A stretch of 64,000 nt of DNA, from the NCBI RefSeq assembly GCF_035593345.1, contig NZ_CP141606.1, positions 2,666,001 to 2,730,000 on the forward strand. The letters run 5' to 3'. Below the pieces are notes generated by a model. It was not told the DNA's origin. It saw only the letters and a list, made by a program, of their open reading frames with translations, and did not search any database. Of the stretch, positions 56,623-64,000 are shown piece after piece. The stretch's first letter is position 1. Every line of letters starts with the position of its first letter. The stretch is from Lelliottia sp. JS-SCA-14. Lineage in GTDB: Bacteria > Pseudomonadota > Gammaproteobacteria > Enterobacterales > Enterobacteriaceae. The position numbers and the translations under genes were made by a program.

Positions 56623-56820
56623 CATAGCGCCCTCACCCACAGTAGGATGCTATTTTTGCATAACTATAACTCCCCTAATATCAGCGAAAGAGGATTATTA
56701 TGTCGGTGCTTTCTTACACGCGTAGCCCGCATCTGAAATTCACGGCAACTCACACAGTGTTTATTTAATATTAAGACGAAATCGCTTATAACGCTTATCC
56801 AAATATAAATTGAGTTACCC

Positions 56821-57651
56821 ATGCTTCTTCGCAATCGACTATCCCTGATGTTTATGGCCTTTGCCAGCATGACGTCTTCCGGCAGCGTTTTACCGATGAT
56901 GCTGCGCAAGGCGTTAGCCAGAAACGAGCTCACCCCTTATGTCCAGCCGATCTACAACGCACAGAGTGGCAAGCTAGTCGGCGGCGAAGTGCTGATGCGA
57001 TGGCATCATCCCCACCTGGGGAATATCTCACCTGAGCGTTTTATTCCTTTAGCTGAACAACATGGTCTGATTACGCGTATTACCCAGTACGCTTTTCAGC
57101 GCGTGGCAGAAGAAATTATTGCGAATAATAGTATTAACTTTCACGACATGACGCTGTTTTTTAACGTTTCCGCCGCGGACTTTAAGAATAATGAGATCCT
57201 GAGAGAGTGCCATAAGTTTATACAGAAAACCCAACGCACTGATTTACATATAGGGCTGGAAATTACAGAACGGGAACCTGTCCATAATACCTCTATGGCT
57301 CGGGGTATCTGTGAGCAACTTGAAGCCCTCGGCGTGACGATTTCGATAGATGATTTTGGCACCGGGCATTCAAATTATCATTATCTGATGCAGTTCCGTC
57401 CACGCTATATCAAGATCGATAAACTCTTTACCGCTGATATCGATTGCGATGAGACAAAAGAGATTATCGTGCGCAATATTATCGCCCTCGCGCACGATAT
57501 GCACTGCATGACCATTGCGGAAGGTGTGGAAACGGCGGCACAGAAGGAAAAACTGATTGCAATGGGTGTCACCCATCTCCAGGGATATTACTTTTCGAAG
57601 CCGGTTGCGATGGCGACCTTTTTCACCCTCGCTGCACAGTCCCCACAATGA
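56821..57651 (+). CDS. EAL-domain cyclic-di-GMP phosphodiesterase
   Basis: A 276-residue EAL protein with all catalytic residues of active phosphodiesterases visible: E56 in GEVLMRW, N115 in FFNVSAAD, E147 in GLEITE, D177-D178 in IDDFGTG, K201 in KIDK, and E234 and E237 in AEGVET. There is no GGDEF or input domain; a hydrophobic stretch at residues 7-28 may be a weak anchor or signal. It should hydrolyse c-di-GMP. It is divergent from the LuxR-type gene and convergent with the fimbrial operon. The arrangement recalls STM0551 in the Salmonella fim cluster, so it may tune fimbrial expression (inference). Confidence 0.9.
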   Translation: MLLRNRLSLMFMAFASMTSSGSVLPMMLRKALARNELTPYVQPIYNAQSGKLVGGEVLMRWHHPHLGNISPERFIPLAEQHGLITRITQYAFQRVAEEIIANNSINFHDMTLFFNVSAADFKNNEILRECHKFIQKTQRTDLHIGLEITEREPVHNTSMARGICEQLEALGVTISIDDFGTGHSNYHYLMQFRPRYIKIDKLFTADIDCDETKEIIVRNIIALAHDMHCMTIAEGVETAAQKEKLIAMGVTHLQGYYFSKPVAMATFFTLAAQSPQ

Positions 57652-57680
57652 AAAAGGCGTCCCCTCGCGGGAAACGCCTC
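57651..57680. terminator. Terminator between the EAL gene and the fimbrial operon
   Basis: The stem AGGCGT-CCC/GGG-ACGCCT (57655-57679) is flanked by AAAAA on the left, so on the minus strand it is followed by TTTTT and ends the leftward fimbrial operon 25 bases after the adhesin stop. It may also affect the EAL transcript. Confidence 0.75.
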
Positions 57681-57704
57681 TGTTCCTGAATTTAGAGCGA
57701 TCGG

Positions 57705-58880
57705 TCACCAGTTCAAATCAATCACCACTGCCGCTGTCGCCAGCCCTGGATCTGCGCTGGCTCGCGGACACAGTACCCACACCAGCGGGTCCGACCAGGA
57801 CGTTTCCGTGGTAATGGTGCGCAAAGGGGTTTTCGAACCGTCCATCGCCACCGATGAACTCTTATCCGTACAACCGGCATCCGCTGTCGCCGTGGTGCCG
57901 CGGAAGCCGCGCACATCGCCGTTAATTGCGCCGTTAGCCGACATCAGCGGCACGCTGGTTTTGTCTCCCGCCTGAGATTTTGGCGTCACAGACCACGAGA
58001 CCGGGAGTGAGGTTCCCGTCGGGTTGACGCAGGAAACATCTAACTGCGAGCTCACGGGAATGCCGCCTGGTTTTCCGACATCCGACGGGGTGACGTCCCC
58101 GAAGGAGATGGAGGAAGGCGTACTCACGTTGCAGCTCACGCCGGTCCAGGTGAGCGAAAAGGTGCGCTGCTCAAAGGTTGAGGTCGTGGCATTCCAGCGG
58201 TACCCGCGCGATGCCTGGGCGTAAACGGTTTTGGTCGACATTTTCGCCGCGCCCGGTTTTACGTACACCCCATACCCAATCGCCGCCTGGGTGCCGCCGC
58301 CGGTGTTCATTTCCACGACGCCGGTTGAGACCGTATAGGTGGTGCCCACGCCCAGACAATCGGTGCGGGTGCTCAAATTTCCGCTCCCGGTGCCAAATTT
58401 ATCCCATGACGCCGAGGAGGTAGTGTTCAGGCCAGGGTTACTGTTCGGTGTAAAGGTCCCGCCGTTGGTGCTCGGGTTCATCGACCCCGGCGTGACCACC
58501 ATCGGGCCTGACATCGTACCGAACGGGATCACCAGGATCCCGGCAGCAATTTCGTAGCCCCGGTAGCCGTCGTACGTCGCCATCGGATACATGTTGATGC
58601 ACTCGCCGGTGGAGAGCGGTGCCGCAGAAACCAGAATCGTGCCGACCTGCCCGTAGCCCAGGAACGGCACCAGGTTGGTCGAATAATACCAGCCGGGCTT
58701 GTTGCCGGGCACGATGCCCCCGGTGGTCCATTGCAGGGTGGTATTCATCACGTCACTTATTACCTGATAGCCGGAGCGAAGCTCCAGCGCGGAACAGTTC
58801 GCCGCAGTGAGCAGCGCTGCTGCGCCCAAAAGGGTTTTTGCCCGGCGTTTCCACGGGCTTTTCGAACGGAGATGGGTCAT
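57705..58880 (-). CDS. Putative fimbrial tip adhesin
   Basis: The last gene of the fimbrial operon encodes a 391-residue secreted protein starting MTHLRSKSPWKRRAKTLLGAAALLTAANCSALE, a signal peptide with a long basic n-region. The N-terminal about 240 residues have no family that I recognise and are Gly/Thr/Ser-rich, as expected for a receptor-binding lectin domain. The C-terminal about 140 residues are a pilin-type domain (CNVSTPSSISFGDVTPSD, SLPVSWSVTPKSQ) ending in the beta strand TAAVVIDLNW. The position after the usher and the two-domain build are typical of tip adhesins. The start at 58880 has AAGGAG; the frame is open further but not needed. The ligand is unknown. Confidence 0.8.
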   Translation of the reverse strand: MTHLRSKSPWKRRAKTLLGAAALLTAANCSALELRSGYQVISDVMNTTLQWTTGGIVPGNKPGWYYSTNLVPFLGYGQVGTILVSAAPLSTGECINMYPMATYDGYRGYEIAAGILVIPFGTMSGPMVVTPGSMNPSTNGGTFTPNSNPGLNTTSSASWDKFGTGSGNLSTRTDCLGVGTTYTVSTGVVEMNTGGGTQAAIGYGVYVKPGAAKMSTKTVYAQASRGYRWNATTSTFEQRTFSLTWTGVSCNVSTPSSISFGDVTPSDVGKPGGIPVSSQLDVSCVNPTGTSLPVSWSVTPKSQAGDKTSVPLMSANGAINGDVRGFRGTTATADAGCTDKSSSVAMDGSKTPLRTITTETSWSDPLVWVLCPRASADPGLATAAVVIDLNW

Positions 58881-58930
58881 TTTTTTACTCCTTGTGCGCC
58901 ACGACTGCACGGTGGCGCATGTCATGTTAG

Positions 58931-61513
58931 TTAGCGGCAGTCGCCGTTCATCTGAATCACCGGCATCTGCGCGGTCGGCGCAAGGCCTTGCAGGTTGTAG
59001 CTCACGCGGCACTGCTTATCGCGGCCTTTGCCCCACGTCACCGCCAGCTCACCTTTTTGCGGTAAACCGGTCAGGTAGATCTGTCCGTTATCGCCCACAA
59101 TCCCGGTGTTCTCCTCCCCGGCGGCGCTTTGCGCCAGCACAGCGGTGGCGCCAAACGGCACCACGCCCGCCCCGCCGTCTCGCATCAGCGTCATCAGCAC
59201 CTGATAGCCAATGCGGGTGGCGAATTCGGCTTTCACCACCGCCCCGTTGGTCGGATAAACCGTCTGCTGGTTCTGCGGCAAATCGACGTTATCCGGCAGC
59301 GTGCTCGGGTCGAGGCCGATGCTGTTGCGGCTGTAGTCCGAGAGATACGGCACCACGGCGTAGCCGCGCGAGTCCGTTTTTCCGCCATTGTTTGACAGGC
59401 TGACACCTTCCGCGCCCGGGGCGCTGATCAGCGCGACCGAGCTGCCCAGAGGTCGTGACAACGTCACACCCTGCGAGTGGACCACCGCGCCGCCGCTCAT
59501 ATTGACGTTCATCGATCGCATGTCAGACGAATAGCCGTACCCGGCGGAAATGTTGCCCTTGCTGCCCTGGTAGCCCAGATTGAGGTTGCTGTTGCTGACC
59601 TGATCCTGGTTACCCCAGCCCTGCATCACACTGTAGGAGAACGCGCCGTCGGCGTTGCTCCCGGCGATCCCGGCCTGATTCTGCGTCCGGCCCTGGTTAT
59701 CGTGCGTGAACTGGCTGCTGGCCCAGGTGTTTTGCAGCGCAGGCGAGTAGGTAAACAGGCTGAACGGAACCGTCATGTTGAACGACAGCTGACGGTTTTC
59801 CGGCCAGTCGCCGTTGCCTTTCATGCGGTCAACGGTGTAATACAGCCCGTAGCTGACGCCGCGATAGCTGCCGTTATACCCTGCCGCCAGGCTGGTGAGG
59901 GTTTTCGTCGAGCCGTAGTAATCGTCGCGGTTCGCCCGCAGGCTGACCGAACCCCAGTCGCCGAGTTGCTGCGTCACCTGGGTCTGGAAGCTGCTGCGAC
60001 GGCGGCTCAGGAGCCACGGCGATACGTCCTCCCGCTGCGCATACCCGACGCTGTTGTACTCCGCGAAGCTGTAGTAGTTGCGGGTGGAATAACGCAGCGC
60101 CGTCAGGTCCACCGAGGTGCCGGTGGAGAGCATGCTTTTTGAATAGCGCACGCGCCACGAGGCCCCGCCCTGACGATCCTTGTCGTCAAACTGGGTGCTC
60201 GAAAAGGTGCCGTCAGCCGACATCGCCCCCCAGTCACCGAGCGACACCCCGCTCCCCATGCTCAGCGCACTGTACTTCTGCGACGTCAGCAGGCCACCGT
60301 AGAGGGTGAGATTTTTCGGCAAACCGTAGATCAGCGTGGCGAGCACAAAGTCGGACTCGCGCGATCCCTGCGTCGTGCCGCCGTCATACCGTCCGGCGGT
60401 GAGTTCATATTTCACCGCCCCCGGGCGCAACATCACCGGCAGCGACGAATAGGGCACCACGAAGGTATGGACGCTGCCGTCCGCTTCGGTGACCGCCACA
60501 TCCAGGTCGCCGGACATCCCCGCCTGATACAGATCTTTGATTTCAAACGGACCGGGCGCGACGTACGTCTCGTACACCACGTACCCGTTCTGGCGCACGG
60601 TCACGCGCGCGTTGCTGTTCGCCACACCGTTAATCTGCGGCGCAAAGCCCCGCAGACGCGCGGGCATCATCTGCTCGGCGGAACGCAGCTGCACCCCGCG
60701 AAACGGCACGCCATCCAGCACGTCGCCGCCGGTGCTGGCTTCGCCCATCAGCAGGCGCGAGCGCCAGTCGCGCACATCCCGCGCCAGATAAGTACTGGAA
60801 AAACGGGTGCTGTGGCTGCTGTTGCCGTCGTCAGCGTTCGTTTGGCTGTGCGTGAGCGTGCTGCGCAGCCGCCATGCGCCGACGTTCGCGCCGGTCTGTA
60901 CGTTAGCAAAGACGTTGTTGGTCGCGCGCGAATCGCCGTTCGCCGTCTGCTCGTTGCGCCCGGCGCTGAGGTTGTAGTTGAACAGCATCGCCGGGATCCC
61001 GTCGTCCCACAGGGCCGGGTCGCTCTGGCTGTCCCTGCCCGGCTGCATCGCCACCTGCGGGATGCTGACATCCAGGCGCAGGCGCGAGAGATCAAATTTC
61101 ACCGTAGATTGCGGGATCAGCGCACTCAGGTCGGCCACCGGCTGGTCTTTGGGGAGATCTTTCAGAGCAGGCAACTGGTCGACGTTGACGCCCAGGGTTT
61201 TCAGCAACGCCGGCGTCAGCTGCGGCACGACATTCCCCTGCGCATTTTTTTTAAATTGCAGTTCGCGGGATTCGGCTTCGCGCTGGTTGACGAAAATCGT
61301 GACCAGATAATCGCCTTCCGCCACGCCGCCCGCGTGCGAAAACGCCGAGAGATCGACGTCGGAGGTGCCGGTTCCCAGCGAAAGCAGCTCGGGGTCAAAG
61401 TAATCTTCTGCCCACGCGCTCTGGCAGCTCATCAGCACGAACAGCGCCAGTGAATGGCGCGGAAAAGTGTGCGTGCCGTTTATCCTGAAACAGGAGGTTA
61501 ATGTCTTACTCAA
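58931..61513 (-). CDS. Outer-membrane fimbrial usher
   Basis: An 860-residue FimD/PapC-family usher. It has a long n-region and signal peptide (SCFRINGTHTFPRHSLALFVLMSCQSAWA), the N-terminal chaperone-binding domain (DYFDPELLSLG, SDVDLSAFSHAGGVAEGDYLVTIFVN), the 24-strand pore with plug domain (ARVTVRQNGYVVYETYVAPGPFEIKDL) and C-terminal domains with the late cysteine pair. It exports chaperone-bound subunits and assembles them on the cell surface. The frame begins at TTG (61513), preceded by AGGGA, 17 bases after the second chaperone stop; no ATG is available nearby, so the start is tentative. The fimbrial type could not be assigned. Confidence 0.93.
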   Translation of the reverse strand: MSKTLTSCFRINGTHTFPRHSLALFVLMSCQSAWAEDYFDPELLSLGTGTSDVDLSAFSHAGGVAEGDYLVTIFVNQREAESRELQFKKNAQGNVVPQLTPALLKTLGVNVDQLPALKDLPKDQPVADLSALIPQSTVKFDLSRLRLDVSIPQVAMQPGRDSQSDPALWDDGIPAMLFNYNLSAGRNEQTANGDSRATNNVFANVQTGANVGAWRLRSTLTHSQTNADDGNSSHSTRFSSTYLARDVRDWRSRLLMGEASTGGDVLDGVPFRGVQLRSAEQMMPARLRGFAPQINGVANSNARVTVRQNGYVVYETYVAPGPFEIKDLYQAGMSGDLDVAVTEADGSVHTFVVPYSSLPVMLRPGAVKYELTAGRYDGGTTQGSRESDFVLATLIYGLPKNLTLYGGLLTSQKYSALSMGSGVSLGDWGAMSADGTFSSTQFDDKDRQGGASWRVRYSKSMLSTGTSVDLTALRYSTRNYYSFAEYNSVGYAQREDVSPWLLSRRRSSFQTQVTQQLGDWGSVSLRANRDDYYGSTKTLTSLAAGYNGSYRGVSYGLYYTVDRMKGNGDWPENRQLSFNMTVPFSLFTYSPALQNTWASSQFTHDNQGRTQNQAGIAGSNADGAFSYSVMQGWGNQDQVSNSNLNLGYQGSKGNISAGYGYSSDMRSMNVNMSGGAVVHSQGVTLSRPLGSSVALISAPGAEGVSLSNNGGKTDSRGYAVVPYLSDYSRNSIGLDPSTLPDNVDLPQNQQTVYPTNGAVVKAEFATRIGYQVLMTLMRDGGAGVVPFGATAVLAQSAAGEENTGIVGDNGQIYLTGLPQKGELAVTWGKGRDKQCRVSYNLQGLAPTAQMPVIQMNGDCR

Positions 61514-61530
61514 AATCGTTCCCTGCTGTG

Positions 61531-62283
61531 TTATGAATTATTCTCTGCCTGGCGCTGCACTGGGGTTTGCTGGCTGTCTTCGTCCAGCACCTGCCACGTC
61601 ACTTCTCCGCGCATGCCCGCTGATACGGGATAACGCTGCTGCCCTTTCGGCGGTACCAGCCTGCGTAACGCTTCGGCCTCCAGCGGTTTCCCACCCACCG
61701 TCACCTGGCTGAAGTTGATGTAAAACGGCGTCGGGTTATCGACCACCAGCGCATCGTTTTGCAGGCTGAAGCGCAGCTGTTTCGCGGCACCTTTCACCCC
61801 CTCGTCGGGCAATCCCGCAGGCCGGTAAAACATCTTCATGTTGTTGACCACCGCGAGCACCAGCTGGCCGCCGGTCTGGCTGGCTTTGTCCGGCATCGCG
61901 GGGATGCCTTTCACCGAAAGATAAAAGACCGATTCCCTGTCCTGCGGCAGCGTCATGCCCGTCAGTCGAATACGCAGCGTGAGCTGCTCGCCGGGGTCAA
62001 GGCGCTTGAGCGGGGGCGTGACCATCAGCGGGATGGCGTCGCCAGGCCCTTTGCTGTCACTTTCTGCAGCCGGTAGTCCGGTGGTGAAATCCATAGGGCG
62101 GATCCACGACTGCATCAGATACGCGCGCCCGGTGTTATTGGTCATCGACCAGGTGATGCCCTTCTTTTCCGCCGCGGGATAGACAATCCGAAACTGGTTG
62201 AGGGAAAACCCGGACGCGGTCTCCGGGGAGGCAAAACAGGGCAGCGCGCCCGTCAGCGCGGCTAGCAGCAAAATGCGTTTCAT
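61531..62283 (-). CDS. Periplasmic fimbrial chaperone (second)
   Basis: A 250-residue PapD-family chaperone with signal peptide MKRILLLAALTGALPCFA. The N-terminal Ig-like domain carries the donor-strand G1 motif (LTLRIRLTG near residue 100) and the FYLSVKGIPAMP signature. The C-domain has NPTPFYINFSQVTVGG. It overlaps the preceding chaperone gene by four bases. Having two chaperones in one operon suggests separate subunit preferences, for example tip versus shaft subunits. The C-terminus has an extra polar tail (DSQQTPVQRQAENNS). Confidence 0.92.
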   Translation of the reverse strand: MKRILLLAALTGALPCFASPETASGFSLNQFRIVYPAAEKKGITWSMTNNTGRAYLMQSWIRPMDFTTGLPAAESDSKGPGDAIPLMVTPPLKRLDPGEQLTLRIRLTGMTLPQDRESVFYLSVKGIPAMPDKASQTGGQLVLAVVNNMKMFYRPAGLPDEGVKGAAKQLRFSLQNDALVVDNPTPFYINFSQVTVGGKPLEAEALRRLVPPKGQQRYPVSAGMRGEVTWQVLDEDSQQTPVQRQAENNS

Positions 62284-63023
62284 GTTGCCCCTCCACTTTT
62301 CACAGCGGCGTTGAACAGCGGGCTGTTGCCGCCATAGTCATTAATCAGCGTCCATTGCGCCCGGCGGACGTGGCCCGCCGCAGGCAGGCTGATATGTGAA
62401 AATGGCGCGATCATGATCCCGCGGCTCACGTCCACGTCGGCCTCATCAAAGGCCAGGCGCGAGAACGTCAGGTAATAGGGTGTCGGGTTGCTCACCTGCA
62501 CGGTTGCCCCCTTATGCTGAAAACCTACCCGCCCCGCCGCCTCTTCCTGCGCTATCGCCAGCCCCACCGGGCGGTAAAACAGCTTGATGGTGTTCTGAAT
62601 GCCCACGGAAACCCGCGCCGCCAGCGCAGCGTCGTCGCTCGCTTTGGGCTGGCTCATCGACGGCACGGCAATCGCGGTGAAATAAAAGACCGACTCACGA
62701 TCGTCCGGCAGCGCGGCATCGCCTTTGCGCAAAATTCGCACCACGTTTTTGCTGTGCCCTTCCAGGCGGAACAGCGGCGGCGTGGTGAGAAATGGCGCGG
62801 GGTCATGTCCGTTCGGGCTGGCGACGACCGCCGACTGCACCAGATACGGCAGGGTTCCGTGGTTTTGCAGGCTCACCGTCTGGGCGTTATCCGTGGACTG
62901 AAAAATGACGCGCGTCCGGCTGATGCTGATCCCGCCGTTTTCTGCAGTTGCGCCCTGAACCAGCGCCACCAGCAGTGCGGACACCAGCAGCATCCGGCGC
63001 ACAATCAAAGAAACAAGATTCAT
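62280..63023 (-). CDS. Periplasmic fimbrial chaperone (first)
   Basis: A 247-residue PapD-family chaperone starting MNLVSLIVRRMLLVSALLVALVQGATA (ATG 63023 with AAGGAG). It has the family motif FYFTAIAVPSM, the donor strand KNVVRILRKG, and NPTPYYLTFSRLAFDEADV. It is the partner of the 186-residue subunit gene 10 bases upstream and overlaps the second chaperone gene by four bases. The two chaperones are clearly different in sequence, so they are an old duplication, not a recent one. Confidence 0.92.
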   Translation of the reverse strand: MNLVSLIVRRMLLVSALLVALVQGATAENGGISISRTRVIFQSTDNAQTVSLQNHGTLPYLVQSAVVASPNGHDPAPFLTTPPLFRLEGHSKNVVRILRKGDAALPDDRESVFYFTAIAVPSMSQPKASDDAALAARVSVGIQNTIKLFYRPVGLAIAQEEAAGRVGFQHKGATVQVSNPTPYYLTFSRLAFDEADVDVSRGIMIAPFSHISLPAAGHVRRAQWTLINDYGGNSPLFNAAVKSGGAT

Positions 63024-63033
63024 GGAGAGCTCC

Positions 63034-63594
63034 TTACTGATACGCGAAATCAAAGGTAATGCTGGCGTTCAGCAGCCCGGATTTTGTAGCGGCATCGGTA
63101 CACTGATTCCCGCAGGAGAGCGCCACTTTGAGCGGAATGGTGCGGGTGCCGCCGTTAAAACTCGCGGCGTCTGCGGGGGCAGGAATGAACGTATTGTTCG
63201 CCACCACCAAGCCCGCCGCCGTCACCAGACGCACGCCGTAATTCACCGCCTGAGAGGTGGCCTGGCGGAACAGGAAATCACCGGAGGCGGAATTGCCCGC
63301 GCCGGTCACGGTGATGCCGGGACGCTGGACCGCACCGATAAACCCGGCGCATTGCGTCAGGGTGATCTCAAGCGCAAGCGGATCGGCCAGACTGAGGCCC
63401 TGGCGAATGTCAGAGGAGAGCACGGCACCAAAATCGAGCGTCGCCGGGGCGGAAACCTGGCAGGTCGGGGCCTGAAAGGTGGCGCTGAACTGCACATCCG
63501 CCGCCGTCGCGCTGGCCGCCATCCCCATCAGCCACAGGCAAAGGGATCTCCTCAGGGCAATGAAATGCCCTGATAAAATGTTCAAATTTTTCAT
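63034..63594 (-). CDS. Fimbrial subunit (pilin)
   Basis: A 186-residue secreted pilin: the signal peptide ends MAASATA before ADVQF. The paired cysteines in QAPTCQVSAPATLDFG and in LTQCAG define the first Ig-like disulfide, and two further cysteines (SCGNQC) lie near the end. The C-terminal donor strand ASITFDFAYQ has the penultimate aromatic residue recognised by chaperones. The alternation of hydrophobic residues is typical of chaperone-usher subunits. It is likely a minor or adaptor subunit, because another subunit gene precedes it. Confidence 0.88.
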   Translation of the reverse strand: MKNLNILSGHFIALRRSLCLWLMGMAASATAADVQFSATFQAPTCQVSAPATLDFGAVLSSDIRQGLSLADPLALEITLTQCAGFIGAVQRPGITVTGAGNSASGDFLFRQATSQAVNYGVRLVTAAGLVVANNTFIPAPADAASFNGGTRTIPLKVALSCGNQCTDAATKSGLLNASITFDFAYQ

Positions 63595-63615
63595 CGAGTT
63601 TGTCGGTTGAAAGCG

Positions 63616-64000
63616 TTAAGGAAAAATAAAGGCAAAGGTAATGCGGGCGTTGACGTTACCCTGCGTCAGCATCGGATCGCCCGCGCTGCGCACCAGGCCG
63701 ACGGAAAAAGGCTGCACGGAGCTGCCCTGATCCTGAGCGATCGCCACGATGTCGCCGGGCGCGACGGTATCCGCCGCGTTATAGAAATCATTCAGGCTGG
63801 TGAGCGTCCCTTTTTTCAGCATAAAACCGGCGTATTTCGCCGTTGAGCTGGCGGCGCGGAACAGGCGCGTGTCCGTCAGCCCGCTCGATTCTCCGGTCAC
63901 GCTCAGGGACGGCGATTTACCCTGCATTTCTACGCAGTTCAGGTTCACGCCCAGGGGCAGAATTTGCGCCGTGCCGGTGGCAAACTGGGTCACATCTTTC
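63616..64000 (-). CDS. Fimbrial subunit, partial (runs off right edge)
   Basis: The C-terminal part of a subunit gene whose start lies beyond base 64000. The visible 125-plus residues are a pilin domain with a cysteine (VNLNCVEMQGK), a middle segment (RAASSTAKYAGFMLKKGTL) and the donor strand ARITFAFIFP with a penultimate Phe. It lies 21 bases upstream of the next subunit gene. The order subunit, subunit, chaperone, chaperone, usher, adhesin indicates that this is the promoter-proximal end of the visible operon. Whether it is the major pilin cannot be told. Confidence 0.8.
   Translation of the reverse strand, partial: KDVTQFATGTAQILPLGVNLNCVEMQGKSPSLSVTGESSGLTDTRLFRAASSTAKYAGFMLKKGTLTSLNDFYNAADTVAPGDIVAIAQDQGSSVQPFSVGLVRSAGDPMLTQGNVNARITFAFIFP

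Overview
The window is a stretch of chromosome from a member of the Enterobacteriaceae. Gene content and order (tonB-yciI, clsA-yciU, oppFDCBA, ychE-adhE-tdk-hns-galU-rssBA-ychJ-purU, tRNA-Tyr pair, narIJHG-narK-narXL, ychON, chaCBA, kdsA-sirB1-sirB2-prmC-prfA-hemA, lolB-ispE-prs-dauA, ychH-pth-ychF) match the E. coli K-12 region around 27-28 min, and the proteins read as close orthologues of the K-12 ones. Several departures (leuE and two small lipoprotein genes beside yciI, a six-TM voltage-gated channel beside clsA, an extra chemoreceptor after ychN, a chaperone-usher fimbrial operon after ychF) fit an Enterobacter/Lelliottia/Leclercia-type genome better than Escherichia. The genus is an inference, since no rRNA or marker comparison could be made.

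Layout. 1-6.1 kb: end of yciB, yciA, tonB with a Fur-box-like site, yciI, an accessory patch (TolA-domain-III lipoprotein, leuE, Exc2-like lipoprotein, a 39-codon micro-ORF), yciY, clsA and yciU. 6.1-6.7 kb: copy A of a 0.66-kb repeated element. 6.8-14.7 kb: Kv-type channel, the complete oligopeptide permease operon and ychE. 15-24.3 kb: adhE, tdk, hns, galU, rssB, rssA, ychJ and purU. 24.4-24.9 kb: two tRNA-Tyr genes and a REP cluster. 24.9-36.2 kb: the anaerobic nitrate respiration locus, with the narGHJI reductase, the NarK transporter and the NarX/NarL sensor system, and perfect FNR boxes upstream of narG and narK. 36.2-43 kb: ychO, ychN, a chemoreceptor with a sigma-28-type promoter, a DUF1883-like gene, chaC, chaB and chaA. 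43-52.9 kb: the leftward kdsA...hemA operon diverging from rightward lolB-ispE-prs-dauA. 53.0-53.6 kb: copy B of the repeated element. 53.7-56.1 kb: ychH, pth and ychF. 56.1-64 kb: a LuxR-type regulator, an EAL phosphodiesterase and a leftward fimbrial operon that runs off the right edge.

The most unusual signal is the pair of 0.66-kb elements (6076-6734 and 52960-53617). By eye they are about 94 percent identical, differing by about 37 positions including one single-base indel. Both end in 17-bp inverted repeats. Each sits in the loop of a rho-independent terminator hairpin between convergent genes (yciU/kch-type channel, dauA/ychH) and is flanked by a 9-10 bp direct repeat of the terminator loop. 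They hold no transposase and no convincing ORF. Instead they show several stable hairpins, one of which keeps its pairing through two compensatory base-pair changes between copies, and a 14-bp long-range helix that could enclose about 530 nt. I read them as copies of a terminator-targeting, non-autonomous mobile element that may carry a structured RNA. Whether such an element is already catalogued could not be checked here.

No CRISPR array, prophage, complete insertion sequence or rRNA gene was seen.
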